Assembly (NCBI GenBank): GCA_905210435.1
Contig: CAJLWO010000006.1
Coordinates: 16,397 to 80,396 of the forward strand
Length of the DNA: 64,000 bases
From: an uncultured Bacteroidales bacterium
Lineage (GTDB): Bacteria; Bacteroidota; Bacteroidia; Bacteroidales; Muribaculaceae
Reading direction: 5' to 3'
The position numbers were made by a program, and so were the translations under genes. The notes below the pieces were generated by a model. The model had not been told where the DNA came from and ran no database searches. It saw only the letters and a program-made list of their open reading frames with translations. Shown here in pieces: positions 17,858-26,683 of the stretch. How positions within the stretch are numbered: position 1 is the first letter of the stretch; every line of letters starts with the position of its first letter.

Positions 17858-18331
17858 CTATCTGACAATTTTATAAGTTTGGGAAATACCGCCTGCCTCC
17901 ACTACCACAATATTGAGGCCGCGGGTGTTGACTGTCATCGTTGCCGCACATGCCGCCGGCGCGCAATGGCCTGTCATTTCTCCGAGTACATTATATATAC
18001 GGATTTCTGCTATTTCTGACGTGCTTGTCACTGACAGTATATCACCAATAAGTCTTACGGTAGCAGTGGTATTTTCAATTGAGGAAACGCTGCTCGAACC
18101 GATAGGCTTAAATGCGAAATAGCCCAACTGGGATAAATCTATATCCACACTCTCTCCCTTTTGGGGCACAAGTATTATATTGCCGTTATTAAACTCAATA
18201 CGTTTTACTTCCGTTGTCGTACCCAATACGGTACCTGCCGGAGAGTAAACATACACATCCTTGGCTTCGGCGTTAAACGACGCCATCAGGCCAATCCCTG
18301 CAAAGATGAAGGGGAAAATTCTGTGTTTCAT
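17858..18331 (-). CDS. Small secreted protein with sorting-like C-terminus
   Basis: A 157-residue exported protein of unknown function. A signal peptide ends near AEA at residue 23. Residues about 24-75 contain VYVYSPAGTVLG, a beta-rich module resembling the N-terminal module of the LamG-GDPD protein downstream. Residues about 90-157 look like the C-terminal secretion/sorting domain of Bacteroidetes exported proteins: IAEIRIYNVLGEMTGHC followed by MTVNTRGLNIVVVEAGGISQTYKI. It has no catalytic domain. It may be a surface adaptor or a remnant of a larger protein. The stop is separated from the next start by two bases, so the two genes are surely cotranscribed. Confidence 0.65.
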   Translation of the reverse strand: MKHRIFPFIFAGIGLMASFNAEAKDVYVYSPAGTVLGTTTEVKRIEFNNGNIILVPQKGESVDIDLSQLGYFAFKPIGSSSVSSIENTTATVRLIGDILSVTSTSEIAEIRIYNVLGEMTGHCAPAACAATMTVNTRGLNIVVVEAGGISQTYKIVR

Positions 18332-18432
18332 GGGTAATAATTTTATTTGACAGATTGAAGCGGAGAGCTCCGCCTCTTTAAAAATTTAATTGTATTTAAG
18401 GTGTTGCAATACTCTGATTTCTACGGCTAAAG

Positions 18433-18488
18433 ACCGCGGCTGCCACGTCGCGACGGCTGATTGTTATCAACCTTGTAGTAGCCGCGGT
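18433..18488. terminator. Long-loop hairpin in the gap after the SusE/F-like gene
   Basis: ACCGCGGCT (18433-18441) pairs with AGCCGCGGT (18480-18488). A T run follows on the plus strand only. In the minus transcript it lies between two cluster genes, so it could be a processing or attenuation hairpin. The rest of the 201-bp gap shows a second small palindrome near 18361-18374 and no gene. Confidence 0.45.
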
Positions 18489-18532
18489 TTTTAACACGGT
18501 AAATTATCCAGAGGATAGCTTATCTGACGATA

Positions 18533-19918
18533 CTAAATCTTTACTTTATAGATTTTATCCACAGATACACCTGCGACCGATACCACGTAGATACCGCTTG
18601 AAAGATTGGCGGCTACAATCCCTTTGGTGATGCCGTTCTTTTGGGACACGACATTTCCTGCAAGGTTTACGACTTTGACATTGACAGGCTCCGGAGAGTA
18701 TGTCAGTTCGACCATATGGCCACCGCATGATAACTTCACAATATCCGTATCGGCAGCACCGACACCTGCGGTCCCGTTGCCATTGTTGCCATTTGATATA
18801 GCCTGATGGGGAGAAAGATACTCTACAGTCATCGTTTCATTTCTGGTATCGACAGTGATCTTGTAATTACCGTCTTTTGTAATTTTCCATTTAGTGTCAC
18901 CGCCGTCGGTAGTTCTGATAGGAACAGTTCCTTCGGCCAAAGTATCCTCGATATACGGGTGATACGTTTCATCGGTCCAGCTCTTCTCGGTGAGTATCTT
19001 GAACCTGTCAGGCTCGGTATCGCCGTCCCAGCCCATTCTGAGCTCGCCTTCCCATATCAGTTCGTCAGGATTCTCGGGGTTAGGATAGAATGCGCAGATA
19101 CTGTCGTCCGAATAATCCCACGACCGCTCCAGGCAACCGCCTACAAGATACAGGTACTTACGCTGCGTATGTTTTCTCCCCATATATTTATTATCGCTGC
19201 ATGATATATACACGATATAATCGCCGGGAACTGAAACGCTCCACCCGCGTGCATCGGCATCGGTTGTAACGCATAATTTGGATACCATACCCCTGCCGAA
19301 TGACACGTCGACATCTTCAAACATCGGTACGAAATAGCGGGTGTCGTCGCCTTTGACAGGAGTATCCATCAGTATTATATTGCCCGCTTTGCACGCAAGG
19401 CTCTGCTTGAACTCAAAATTCTCGATTTTCGACATCTCGATTACCTGATTGTCAACAGCGGAACCGGTGACATAATATTTGTCGGGGTAAGTCGGCTCGG
19501 GAAGCGGTTTGGTAAGAGATACGCTCATGCTCCTCAGGTCTACTGTAAGGACATATTCTCCGGTTTCATTAACATTGAATTTATTGTCAAGCACATCGGG
19601 TAGTTGCCAGTTGGCATAGAAGTCAAGGTGGTGTATCTCCCCTTCCTTTATCAGCTCATCCTTGGTAGTGGCGACTATATGCTTGTGCCACCCGTCAGTT
19701 GAGTTCATAAATTTGAACGGCTCGCCGGCAGTAAGCTTACCGGTCCACATAAAGACGCCGCGGTCGATTTTATTCATCGGCGTAGCACCGATGTTCCACC
19801 CGCCCTTTACTGCAGTTCCTACAATATACAGCTGAGTGTACTCTATCGAATTTGACATGCCGGCAAATACCGACAGACTGCATAAAAAGACAGTCAATAA
19901 TGATATTAGTTTCTTCAT
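18533..19918 (-). CDS. SusE/SusF-like secreted glycan-binding protein
   Basis: A 461-residue exported protein. A signal peptide ends near VFA at about residue 19. Three beta-rich modules in series resemble the starch-binding modules of SusE/SusF. The first is LYIVGTAVKGGWNIGATPM with WTGKLTAGEPFKFMNS, the second starts at KYYVTGSAVDN, and the third is LYLVGGCLERSWDY with ELIWEGELRMG. The last 75 residues are a sorting-like domain (VKVVNLAGNVVSQKNGITKG and LSSGIYVVSVAG). Unlike classical SusE/F there is no lipobox, which suggests another route to the surface. It lies between the GH31 gene (9-bp gap) and the small secreted gene on the same strand and probably binds the polymer that GH31 works on. 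The glycan is likely an alpha-glucan, by family only. Confidence 0.75.
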   Translation of the reverse strand: MKKLISLLTVFLCSLSVFAGMSNSIEYTQLYIVGTAVKGGWNIGATPMNKIDRGVFMWTGKLTAGEPFKFMNSTDGWHKHIVATTKDELIKEGEIHHLDFYANWQLPDVLDNKFNVNETGEYVLTVDLRSMSVSLTKPLPEPTYPDKYYVTGSAVDNQVIEMSKIENFEFKQSLACKAGNIILMDTPVKGDDTRYFVPMFEDVDVSFGRGMVSKLCVTTDADARGWSVSVPGDYIVYISCSDNKYMGRKHTQRKYLYLVGGCLERSWDYSDDSICAFYPNPENPDELIWEGELRMGWDGDTEPDRFKILTEKSWTDETYHPYIEDTLAEGTVPIRTTDGGDTKWKITKDGNYKITVDTRNETMTVEYLSPHQAISNGNNGNGTAGVGAADTDIVKLSCGGHMVELTYSPEPVNVKVVNLAGNVVSQKNGITKGIVAANLSSGIYVVSVAGVSVDKIYKVKI

Positions 19919-19927
19919 GGCTATAGT

Positions 19928-22528
19928 CTATTTTGATATCTTTTCAACTGCGATCTGATTATCGGCTATTATCTTGCATACATACATCTGTGAAGAAGGT
20001 AGCTTTGATAATTTTTCAGAAAAGCGTGAGATATTCTGATATTTATGATTCAGGCACTCGGCGCCGGCCAGGTTGAACATTGCAAATTCAACACTCTTCC
20101 TGTTCTGACCGAATTCCGCAGTAAGTGTATCAGATGACTTATCGTAGAATATTTTGGGGCTGTCTACAGTTATGCCGGCAATTCCGGCAGCCGATTCTTC
20201 AATCTCAACAGTTACAGCTGATGCGCACGGATTAGACGGAATTTCTACCGTCGTACACTTGCTTTCGGGAGCATAACTGTATTGAGTGGAAGCTTCGCCA
20301 TTTACCCTGACGGCCTCGGGTGTATTGGAATTATATATATTGACGGTATAAGATCTCGTCGTAGGGAGACTCTCGGCATTACCCTCTCTCGGATTAATCG
20401 TGATTGTACGTTTATTGCCGTTCTGCGATTGGCTGAATGCTGTGGTTGCGTACACCGCGTCGTAATCTGAATTGTCGCCTTCGTCCTCATAAAGGCTTCC
20501 CTTTCCGTCCTTTCCTGCCACGACATTGAGAATAAGGTGTTCGGGATGCTCGGTTACATTTTTCACACTTGAAGGATTCAACGGCACAATCGAACCTTCA
20601 CGATAGAAATACGGAATGTCGGTTTTTGAAAACTCCATAGTCATTGTACACGGGCCTTCGATAAGTTCGTTTGTAGCCACGCTCCACCAGTTTCCTTCAG
20701 GGAACCATATCGTTTTGGTGCTGACTCCGTTTTCCGATGCCTCTACAATGGGAGCGACAAGAATGTCATTACCGAAGAAGTATTCACCCTCGTATGTGTA
20801 TGCCTCTTCGTTCTCGGGATATTCATAATAGAGCGGACGGCACAATGAGATACCTGTATCGTATGTCTCTCGGGCCATTGTGTATATGTACGGGAACAAT
20901 GAATAACGGAGTTTGACTGCCTGAAGCATATCGGGGAAATTGGGGAATTTCCATATCTGACGTTCTATGCGCGAATCATTCGTGGCATGTGTTCTGAATA
21001 TCGGAGTGAACACGCCGAACTGTATCCAGCGAAGCACGAGTTCAGGGTCGTTGACTGTTTTTTCGTCAGTAAACGCGTGGCCTCCTAAGTCATGTCCCCA
21101 ATAGCCGTAACCTACGTTTGATGCAGTAGCTGTAAAATAAGGCTGGAATGCAAGCGTCGGGAAGTTAATTAATGCATCGCCCGAAAATCCGATCTGGTAT
21201 CTGTGGCTGCCAAGACCGCCCCAGCGGTGGAATATTACCGGACGATGGTCTGGGCGGTTTACTGCCATGTCATTATAAAATACATGATTGCACCAGAATG
21301 TCTGACCAAGACCGTTGGTATACGGACTTGTAAGATGCTGCTGCCAGTCAAGCCACCAGAAGTCTACGCCCTCACTTTCATGTTCGCGGATTATAGTACT
21401 GAAAAAAGCATTGGTAAAATCAGTGTAGTCAAGATACCAGGGAATTGTCTTGCCGGCAGACCCTTTTACATCATATTTGCCTCTAAGGTCTTCATTCATG
21501 GTATTGAAAAACTCCGGTGACTCCACGCTGTTTATACCGTCGGCGGGATGCAGGTTAAGCGCAACCTTGAAATTCCTGTCATGCATCTCCTTAAGAAGAC
21601 CTACCGGGTCAGGTATGAGATTGGTGTTCCATGACCAGCCGGTCCATCCGCCGCGGCCTTCCGACATGCTCCATGAATTGCCGTTCCAATGCCAGTCCAT
21701 GTCAAGAATCATGACATCCGTAGGAATTTCGTTTGACTCAAGACTATTCATGATTTCACGGTAGTCGTCTGCCGAATACGATGAATATTTACTGTACCAG
21801 TATCCGAATACGTAGGAAGGCGGAAGAGGAATTTTTCCCGCAATCATAGTATAATCTGACAACGCCTTCTTATAATTGTTTCCATAACCGAGGAAATACA
21901 CATCCATCGCATGCGGATCCTTGCGCTCCGACCACCAGTCATAGCCGAGTTCTTCATCAGGCTCCAGTGCAAACGAACGGCTGCCGTCGGCTCTTGCCGA
22001 TGTCCATGAATCTTCAATGACCGACCATCCCGAACGTGAAATCAGGCCGTCTTCCATCTCCGATCTTTTGTTCTGCCCGTTGCTCCCGTCAAGGGTTCGA
22101 CATGTACCTTTGAGATTCATGGGATCCGGCTTACCTGGATACCAAAGCACCTCACGGCCATTATGGTTCATTGTAATTGAAAGATTGGCCGATGAAGCCG
22201 GAAGTGTCTTGGGATTTGTCCCCTTGCGATATTTCAGATGCAGCTTGCCGGTTTCAATATATAGGAACGTTGCGTCTTCCGATGTACTGTACTGCGGCAC
22301 ATCGAGATTGCGGTTTATGACCGTAAATGTAGCACGGTCTTCAAAAACGCCCTTATCGCTGTATTCAATACGTATCATTTCGGGCGTCAACACTGTGAAC
22401 CTTGCGTTCCCGTTCGTCACTACAGCCCGGGGATCCGCCTTTGGATTCCCGGTGTTCTCTCCTTTAAGCGTCATCGCGCCCAAAAAGATGAACGACAAGA
22501 GATAAAAAATACTGAATTTTACTTTCAT
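19928..22528 (-). CDS. Glycoside hydrolase family 31 (alpha-glucosidase type)
   Basis: An 866-residue secreted enzyme. A signal peptide spans about residues 1-23. A GH31 N-terminal beta domain lies at about 30-225. The catalytic barrel starts near PLPPSYVFGYWYSKYSSYS (about 235-253), with MILDMDWHWNG (273-283). The expected nucleophile is Asp394 in WWLDWQQ and the acid/base is Asp451 in GFSGDAL. Beta domains follow, and about 80 residues at the end form a sorting-like domain (FAMFNLAGAECLNHK). It should release alpha-linked sugars from the non-reducing end; GH31 also includes alpha-xylosidases and others, so the linkage is not fixed by sequence. It sits in a five-gene cluster with SusE/F-like proteins under a SusR-like regulator, which favours starch, maltooligosaccharide or a related alpha-glucan. 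Confidence 0.9.
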   Translation of the reverse strand: MKVKFSIFYLLSFIFLGAMTLKGENTGNPKADPRAVVTNGNARFTVLTPEMIRIEYSDKGVFEDRATFTVINRNLDVPQYSTSEDATFLYIETGKLHLKYRKGTNPKTLPASSANLSITMNHNGREVLWYPGKPDPMNLKGTCRTLDGSNGQNKRSEMEDGLISRSGWSVIEDSWTSARADGSRSFALEPDEELGYDWWSERKDPHAMDVYFLGYGNNYKKALSDYTMIAGKIPLPPSYVFGYWYSKYSSYSADDYREIMNSLESNEIPTDVMILDMDWHWNGNSWSMSEGRGGWTGWSWNTNLIPDPVGLLKEMHDRNFKVALNLHPADGINSVESPEFFNTMNEDLRGKYDVKGSAGKTIPWYLDYTDFTNAFFSTIIREHESEGVDFWWLDWQQHLTSPYTNGLGQTFWCNHVFYNDMAVNRPDHRPVIFHRWGGLGSHRYQIGFSGDALINFPTLAFQPYFTATASNVGYGYWGHDLGGHAFTDEKTVNDPELVLRWIQFGVFTPIFRTHATNDSRIERQIWKFPNFPDMLQAVKLRYSLFPYIYTMARETYDTGISLCRPLYYEYPENEEAYTYEGEYFFGNDILVAPIVEASENGVSTKTIWFPEGNWWSVATNELIEGPCTMTMEFSKTDIPYFYREGSIVPLNPSSVKNVTEHPEHLILNVVAGKDGKGSLYEDEGDNSDYDAVYATTAFSQSQNGNKRTITINPREGNAESLPTTRSYTVNIYNSNTPEAVRVNGEASTQYSYAPESKCTTVEIPSNPCASAVTVEIEESAAGIAGITVDSPKIFYDKSSDTLTAEFGQNRKSVEFAMFNLAGAECLNHKYQNISRFSEKLSKLPSSQMYVCKIIADNQIAVEKISK

Positions 22529-22555
22529 GATATAAAAAATGATGAATTAGAGATT

Positions 22556-22589
22556 CTCCGGGAGGGGTATGCCTATACCCCTCCCGGAG
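22556..22589. promoter_or_regulatory. Very stable 15-bp hairpin between the first and second cluster genes
   Basis: CTCCGGGAGGGGTAT (22556-22570) pairs perfectly with ATACCCCTCCCGGAG (22575-22589) around a four-base loop. No T tract follows in the minus transcript, so it is probably an mRNA stability or processing element that favours the first gene and not a full stop. Confidence 0.75.
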
Positions 22590-22605
22590 GAAATTGGGAT
22601 TTGAT

Positions 22606-23493
22606 TTATAATATTACTTTGGAAACCTTATTACCCACCTTCTTAATGAATATGCCGTTGGAAGGATTGGCTACGGAAATACCCTGGAGATTATAATAGA
22701 CGGGAGCCTCCGTATTATCCTCGGCAATATCTTCAATACCGTCCATACCTGCTTTTTCTATTGATATTGAACCCTTCTGCAGGTCGATATCAATGTTATA
22801 TCTGCCCGGCTCGACTATTTGCCATTTGCGGTCACCGGTTCCGTCGGCTACAATCTTGGAATAATCGATATTGCCGTCCTCGTCAATTCCCGCGAAATAC
22901 CACGGACCGTCCCATGCATTGTAATTATAGCGGTTCGTCTCGATTTTGAACTCGCCTTCTTTCAGTTCGCCCGTCCATGTAAATTTATAGGGATCGCTTT
23001 CACCGCCCCACACCAACGGAGTTCCGTCATTAGGTGTCCAGCCGCCTTCTGTCGCGTTGCCGACCATGAAAAGGGCATTGAATCTGATAGGATTATCCTG
23101 ATATTCAGCTTTTGATACCGAGACTGTCATATCGTTAAGATTGCACACTACATAGTAGTTTGCGCTTTCAGCCACTCTGAATTTGTTGTCATCACCACCC
23201 TGAACGAGATTGGATATGTCATACGCATCAGTCGAAGCATTACGATACTCCTTATTGGAGTCAGAGAAATCCTTTCCATAGGTGAATTTGAAATCCTCAT
23301 CGGCTTTCAGATAACCGATGCAACTGAACACATTCTCATTGTCGGGATTCTGTTGCATCAGAATACCGTCCACGATATTCCAGCCGCCGGGAGTCGCGCC
23401 GCCAATGATATTCAAGTGATCTACTGCAGAAGCTCCAAAAGCCGTTGACAACATAAGGATAGCAGACGCCATCAGTTTTGTAGAATTAAACAT
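22606..23493 (-). CDS. SusE/SusF-like secreted glycan-binding protein, first gene of the cluster
   Basis: A 295-residue exported protein. A signal peptide ends near SAV at about residue 24. Two modules of SusE/SusF type follow: LNIIGGATPGGWNIVDGIL with LKADEDFKFTYG, and ALFMVGNATEGGWTPNDGTPL with WTGELKEGEFKIET. Together they match the W-rich starch-binding modules also seen in the 461-residue protein of the cluster. The last 45 residues (EAPVYYNLQGISVANPSNGIFI) are a common C-terminal sorting-like ending in Bacteroidetes exported proteins. No lipobox Cys is present. It is the promoter-proximal gene and is followed by a very stable hairpin, which should make it the most abundant product. Glycan specificity is inferred from its neighbours. 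Confidence 0.75.
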   Translation of the reverse strand: MFNSTKLMASAILMLSTAFGASAVDHLNIIGGATPGGWNIVDGILMQQNPDNENVFSCIGYLKADEDFKFTYGKDFSDSNKEYRNASTDAYDISNLVQGGDDNKFRVAESANYYVVCNLNDMTVSVSKAEYQDNPIRFNALFMVGNATEGGWTPNDGTPLVWGGESDPYKFTWTGELKEGEFKIETNRYNYNAWDGPWYFAGIDEDGNIDYSKIVADGTGDRKWQIVEPGRYNIDIDLQKGSISIEKAGMDGIEDIAEDNTEAPVYYNLQGISVANPSNGIFIKKVGNKVSKVIL

Positions 23494-23577
23494 AATGATA
23501 AATTTTTGGTTAGTTTGATAAATTTGATTAGTTAAAAAATGGTTTAGATTTAATTATCAATCTGAAAATTTCTTTCA

Positions 23578-23585
23578 CAAAACTA
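23578..23585 (-). promoter_or_regulatory. -7 box for the glycan-utilisation cluster
   Basis: Minus-strand TAGTTTTG, 84 nt before the first gene of the cluster. The 318-bp divergent region between it and the regulator is AT-rich and likely holds the operator. No clear inverted operator is visible. Confidence 0.4.
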
Positions 23586-23800
23586 TACATAGATGTCCGG
23601 TTTTAAAAGAGCAAATCCCCATCGGTAGCAAATAAGTAGCCATTTTAAATTTTTATCAGCTACAACACACTGGTTATATGGTCAATACATAAATAAAGCA
23701 GCCAAAACAGGTAGTAAAACAAGTGCCCTTTATTTGGCATTTTAAAGTGATTTTTCCTTTTTTTTCACGGGAAAACTATTCATCTTTAAATTTTTTTTAT

Positions 23801-23808
23801 TACCTTTG
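23801..23808 (+). promoter_or_regulatory. -7 box abutting the SusR-like regulator start
   Basis: TACCTTTG ends three bases before an ATG (23812) and six before the next (23815). Transcription from it would start at or beside the start codon. Confidence 0.5.
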
Positions 23809-23811
23809 GAT

Positions 23812-25479
23812 ATGATGTTTAAAGGAATACTGACTGTCTGGATTATATCGCTTTTGTTGACGGCAACCACCGGCTGCACATCGACGTGCGCAAAAACCGA
23901 CTCCCTGATGGCAGAGCTTCACGAGACAATTCGCAACAGGGAGTTCTATATGTCGCAGAAAGAAAACCGGCTTGAAGAATTAAGGCAGGCTCTATACCGC
24001 GCACCTGACGACTCTACTCGTTTCTTTGCCTTGGGCGACCTCCTTGATGAGTTCAGACCCTACAACACCGACTCCGCATTCGAATATTGCCGTTTGCGCG
24101 AGAACTTGGCCTTTAAGACAGGCAATCCCGAATATATAACCAACGCACGCCTCAATACCGCAAATGTCCTCGGAAGCATTGGTATGTATAAAGAAGCACT
24201 GGAAATTGTGGATTCCATTCCCGACAGTTCTGTCCCGGAATACCTGTTGCCATACTACTATTATATAAGACGGACAGTTGCGTCTTATTTAATTGATTTC
24301 TCAGTCAGAAAAGAGGATAAAGACAAATATCTGGCCGTATTTGAGACATATCAGGACTCTTTGCTTTCTTTGTGTCCGCCCAACTCACTCTCCTACGTCA
24401 TAGACATGGCGGATAAATACGGACGAAAAGGTGAATACCGTAAATCGGTGGAAATACTTGAAGATTATCTGGCAAACAACAAATACTCTACCCACGACAG
24501 GGCCATCGTCGCCAATTCACTGGCATTAGCATACCAGAAACTCGGCAATACCGAAAAACAGAAAGAGAACCTGCTCATATCCTCTGTCGCCGACCTGCAG
24601 GCATCTGTACGCGAATATGTCTCGCTACGTCAGCTTGCCGTTCTACTTTTTAAAGAGGGCGACATAGACAATGCCCACGAATTCCTCCGGATTGCAATGG
24701 ACGATGCCCAAAAGTGCAATGCCCGGCAAAGGATTCTTGAGATAAATGACATCTTTCCGATTGTCAATGCAGCCTTTGTTAGAGAAATACAGCTTCAGCG
24801 CGAGCGACAGATGACACTTATCATCATTATAAGTATCCTCGTGGTATTCCTCCTTGTGGCTATCGTGTGGATATGGAAGCAGATGAAGAAAACATCCAAC
24901 GCCCATCGACTTGCTGTTGCCGCAAACAATCAATTGAAACAGCTTAATACGGAACTTGAGAATTTCAATAACCGACTGACTGAAGCCAATCACGCCATCG
25001 CGGAAAATTCTAAGATAAAGCAGGAATATATAACCCAATACATGGAGCAATGTTCCTCATATATAGAAAAATTTGATGCATATAGAAAATCCTTAAACAA
25101 ACTGATAGCCGCCGGGAAAATCGATGACCTGAAAAAAATATTGAAATCGACGGACCTTATGGACGAAGAGCTCAAGGCATTCTATCGTAACTTTGATGCC
25201 ACATTCTTAAAACTCTTCCCCACTTTTGTCGATGATTTCAACAATCTGCTCATTCCCGACGGCCGGATTGTATTAAAAAAAGCCGGACAGCTAAACACCG
25301 AGCTTCGCATTTTCGCTCTCATACGGCTTGGAATTACCGATAGCGAAAAAATTGCACAATTCCTGCGCTACTCGGTAATCACCATATATAATTATCGGGT
25401 AAAAACACGCAACAAAGCAGCCGGCAATAGAAAAGAACTGGAAGAAAGAGTCATGGAAATCGGCCTCCAACCCGTCTAA
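23812..25479 (+). CDS. SusR-like membrane-bound regulator (TPR, transmembrane, DUF6377-type)
   Basis: A protein of 555 residues from the ATG at 23812. The frame also has a TTG at 23806, but that lies inside the -7 box. An N-terminal signal with a possible lipobox (TTGC) is followed by a periplasmic helical TPR-like domain of about 300 residues. One transmembrane helix (LIIIISILVVFLLVAIVWIW, about 325-345), a cytoplasmic coiled coil and a C-terminal helix-turn-helix-like segment (RLGITDSEKIAQFLRYSVITIYNYRVKTRNKA, about 505-537) complete it. This layout is that of SusR, which senses maltooligosaccharides in the periplasm and activates the starch genes of Bacteroides. It is divergent from the GH31 cluster, which it most likely controls. 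The ligand is inferred. Confidence 0.82.
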   Translation: MMFKGILTVWIISLLLTATTGCTSTCAKTDSLMAELHETIRNREFYMSQKENRLEELRQALYRAPDDSTRFFALGDLLDEFRPYNTDSAFEYCRLRENLAFKTGNPEYITNARLNTANVLGSIGMYKEALEIVDSIPDSSVPEYLLPYYYYIRRTVASYLIDFSVRKEDKDKYLAVFETYQDSLLSLCPPNSLSYVIDMADKYGRKGEYRKSVEILEDYLANNKYSTHDRAIVANSLALAYQKLGNTEKQKENLLISSVADLQASVREYVSLRQLAVLLFKEGDIDNAHEFLRIAMDDAQKCNARQRILEINDIFPIVNAAFVREIQLQRERQMTLIIIISILVVFLLVAIVWIWKQMKKTSNAHRLAVAANNQLKQLNTELENFNNRLTEANHAIAENSKIKQEYITQYMEQCSSYIEKFDAYRKSLNKLIAAGKIDDLKKILKSTDLMDEELKAFYRNFDATFLKLFPTFVDDFNNLLIPDGRIVLKKAGQLNTELRIFALIRLGITDSEKIAQFLRYSVITIYNYRVKTRNKAAGNRKELEERVMEIGLQPV

Positions 25480-25547
25480 TCACCACACATTGCGCCATCC
25501 CTACCCAATTCAACGGCCGCAAATCTCCATAAAGAGATGCAATGCCA

Positions 25548-25643
25548 CAAAGCTATCCCGGCTATAGAGCTATCCCGGCTATAAAGCTATATTAGCTATA
25601 CTATAAAGCTATGTTAGCTATAAAGCTACCATAGCCAATAAAG
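25548..25643. repeat. Degenerate 8-9-bp tandem array in a 433-bp intergenic gap
   Basis: About ten imperfect copies of AGCTAT followed by two or three variable bases, often read in both orientations (AGCTAT / ATAGCT). The gap 25480-25912 holds no gene that can be supported; apart from this array it is featureless AT-rich DNA. Confidence 0.75.
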
Positions 25644-25912
25644 CCCCGTGATGACGCGTAAGCGGAATAATCCCCCCCACCGGCTCAATAGCCCTCGCGC
25701 AAAGCAAAAATATAAATCTAATTACGTCAATGTCCGATACCGCAAAATTACCTCCCCACTCGCTCAAAAATGCGTCAAAAAGTTACACCCTCCACTGCCT
25801 GTATCAAAATTTTAACGATTTTTTTTAATCCGCTCTCAACCATTTCATCATTACCGACGTTTTGATAATAAAATCATAAAAAATATATGTCTAATCTAAA
25901 ATTATCAAAACT

Positions 25913-26116
25913 ATGAAAGGTTTGAATATCGCAATTGCAGCATTTGGCGGCGCTCTCGCCGGAGCAGCTATCGGTTTGTTGTTCGCACCACAGAAAGGTT
26001 GTGAGACAAGAGCTAAAATTTCACAATACCTCCGCGACCACGGTATCAAATTGCGCAAAGATAAATTTGATAAGATTGTTGATGAGATAGCCGACGAGAT
26101 TGAGACAGAAAAATAA
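25913..26116 (+). CDS. YtxH-domain small membrane protein
   Basis: A 67-residue protein. A glycine/alanine-rich hydrophobic segment (GGALAGAAIGLLFAPQKG, about residues 12-29) is followed by a charged amphipathic helix. This is the YtxH pattern, where the LLFAPxxG ending is diagnostic. Such proteins are membrane-anchored and associated with envelope stress, but their molecular role is not established. It is the first gene of a set with a holin-like membrane protein and a small basic protein, although a terminator hairpin follows it. Confidence 0.8.
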   Translation: MKGLNIAIAAFGGALAGAAIGLLFAPQKGCETRAKISQYLRDHGIKLRKDKFDKIVDEIADEIETEK

Positions 26117-26209
26117 TCCCGTTCACTTCTAACGACGCCCGGTTGATTGACTGTAAATCCGACATAAACGCTTACACTGGCATGTCGTCATCATCCGGCA
26201 GCAAGAATT

Positions 26210-26265
26210 AAAGAGCCACCGTCATAGGAAAACATGCATTTATCCGTGACCGTGGCTCTTTTTTA
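26210..26265 (+). terminator. Intrinsic terminator after the YtxH gene
   Basis: AAAGAGCCACCGTCA (26210-26224) pairs with TGACCGTGGCTCTTT (26247-26261), with one mismatch, then T residues. An ATG at 26234 falls in its loop, which argues against that ATG as the start of the next gene. Confidence 0.85.
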
Positions 26266-26317
26266 TAACACCCGCGTCAACTGTTTATTTGAATTTTTCA
26301 TCCCATTATATACCGTC

Positions 26318-26683
26318 ATGGAATCATTTAAGGAATACCTATCCCCGTTTCAACGTATCGCCAAACTGTATATCCACTCCGGGAAACTGACGCTCACCGA
26401 AGTGCTGACACAGATAATGGCCGCCATAGTTATCGCCTCCGTATGCCTGCTGTTTGTGATAATAGCACTCGCATTCGTTTCATACGGCATCATCGACGCG
26501 CTGTCACAGAACATGGCCTCCGTATGGGCATATCTTATCGTAGGCGGATTCTACATGTTGCTGATAGCACTGATGATTGTCTTCAAACGCACACTTATCA
26601 TAAATCCGATTGCCCGGTTCTTGTCAAAAATTATACTTGACGCACCCGACAGTCACAATATTGCTGACAATGAAAAGAAATAA
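26318..26683 (+). CDS. Holin-like family small membrane protein
   Basis: A 121-residue protein with two strong transmembrane helices (about residues 27-52 and 67-91), a short amphipathic N-terminus and a charged C-terminus. It resembles the small membrane proteins annotated as phage holin superfamily III / DUF1469-like that travel with YtxH genes in Bacteroidetes. The name does not imply a phage origin. The frame is open from 26234, but that ATG lies in the loop of the terminator hairpin, so 26318 is taken. It overlaps the next gene by 14 bases. The function is unknown; an envelope role is inferred. Confidence 0.7.
   Translation: MESFKEYLSPFQRIAKLYIHSGKLTLTEVLTQIMAAIVIASVCLLFVIIALAFVSYGIIDALSQNMASVWAYLIVGGFYMLLIALMIVFKRTLIINPIARFLSKIILDAPDSHNIADNEKK

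Noticed and set aside
25548..25643. Possible CRISPR array
   Set aside because: The repeat unit is only 8-9 bp and degenerate, with no spacers of uniform length and no cas genes nearby.
26318..26683. Holin-like gene as evidence of a prophage at 26 kb
   Set aside because: No integrase, lysin or structural gene is near; the family is common in Bacteroidetes chromosomes beside YtxH genes.
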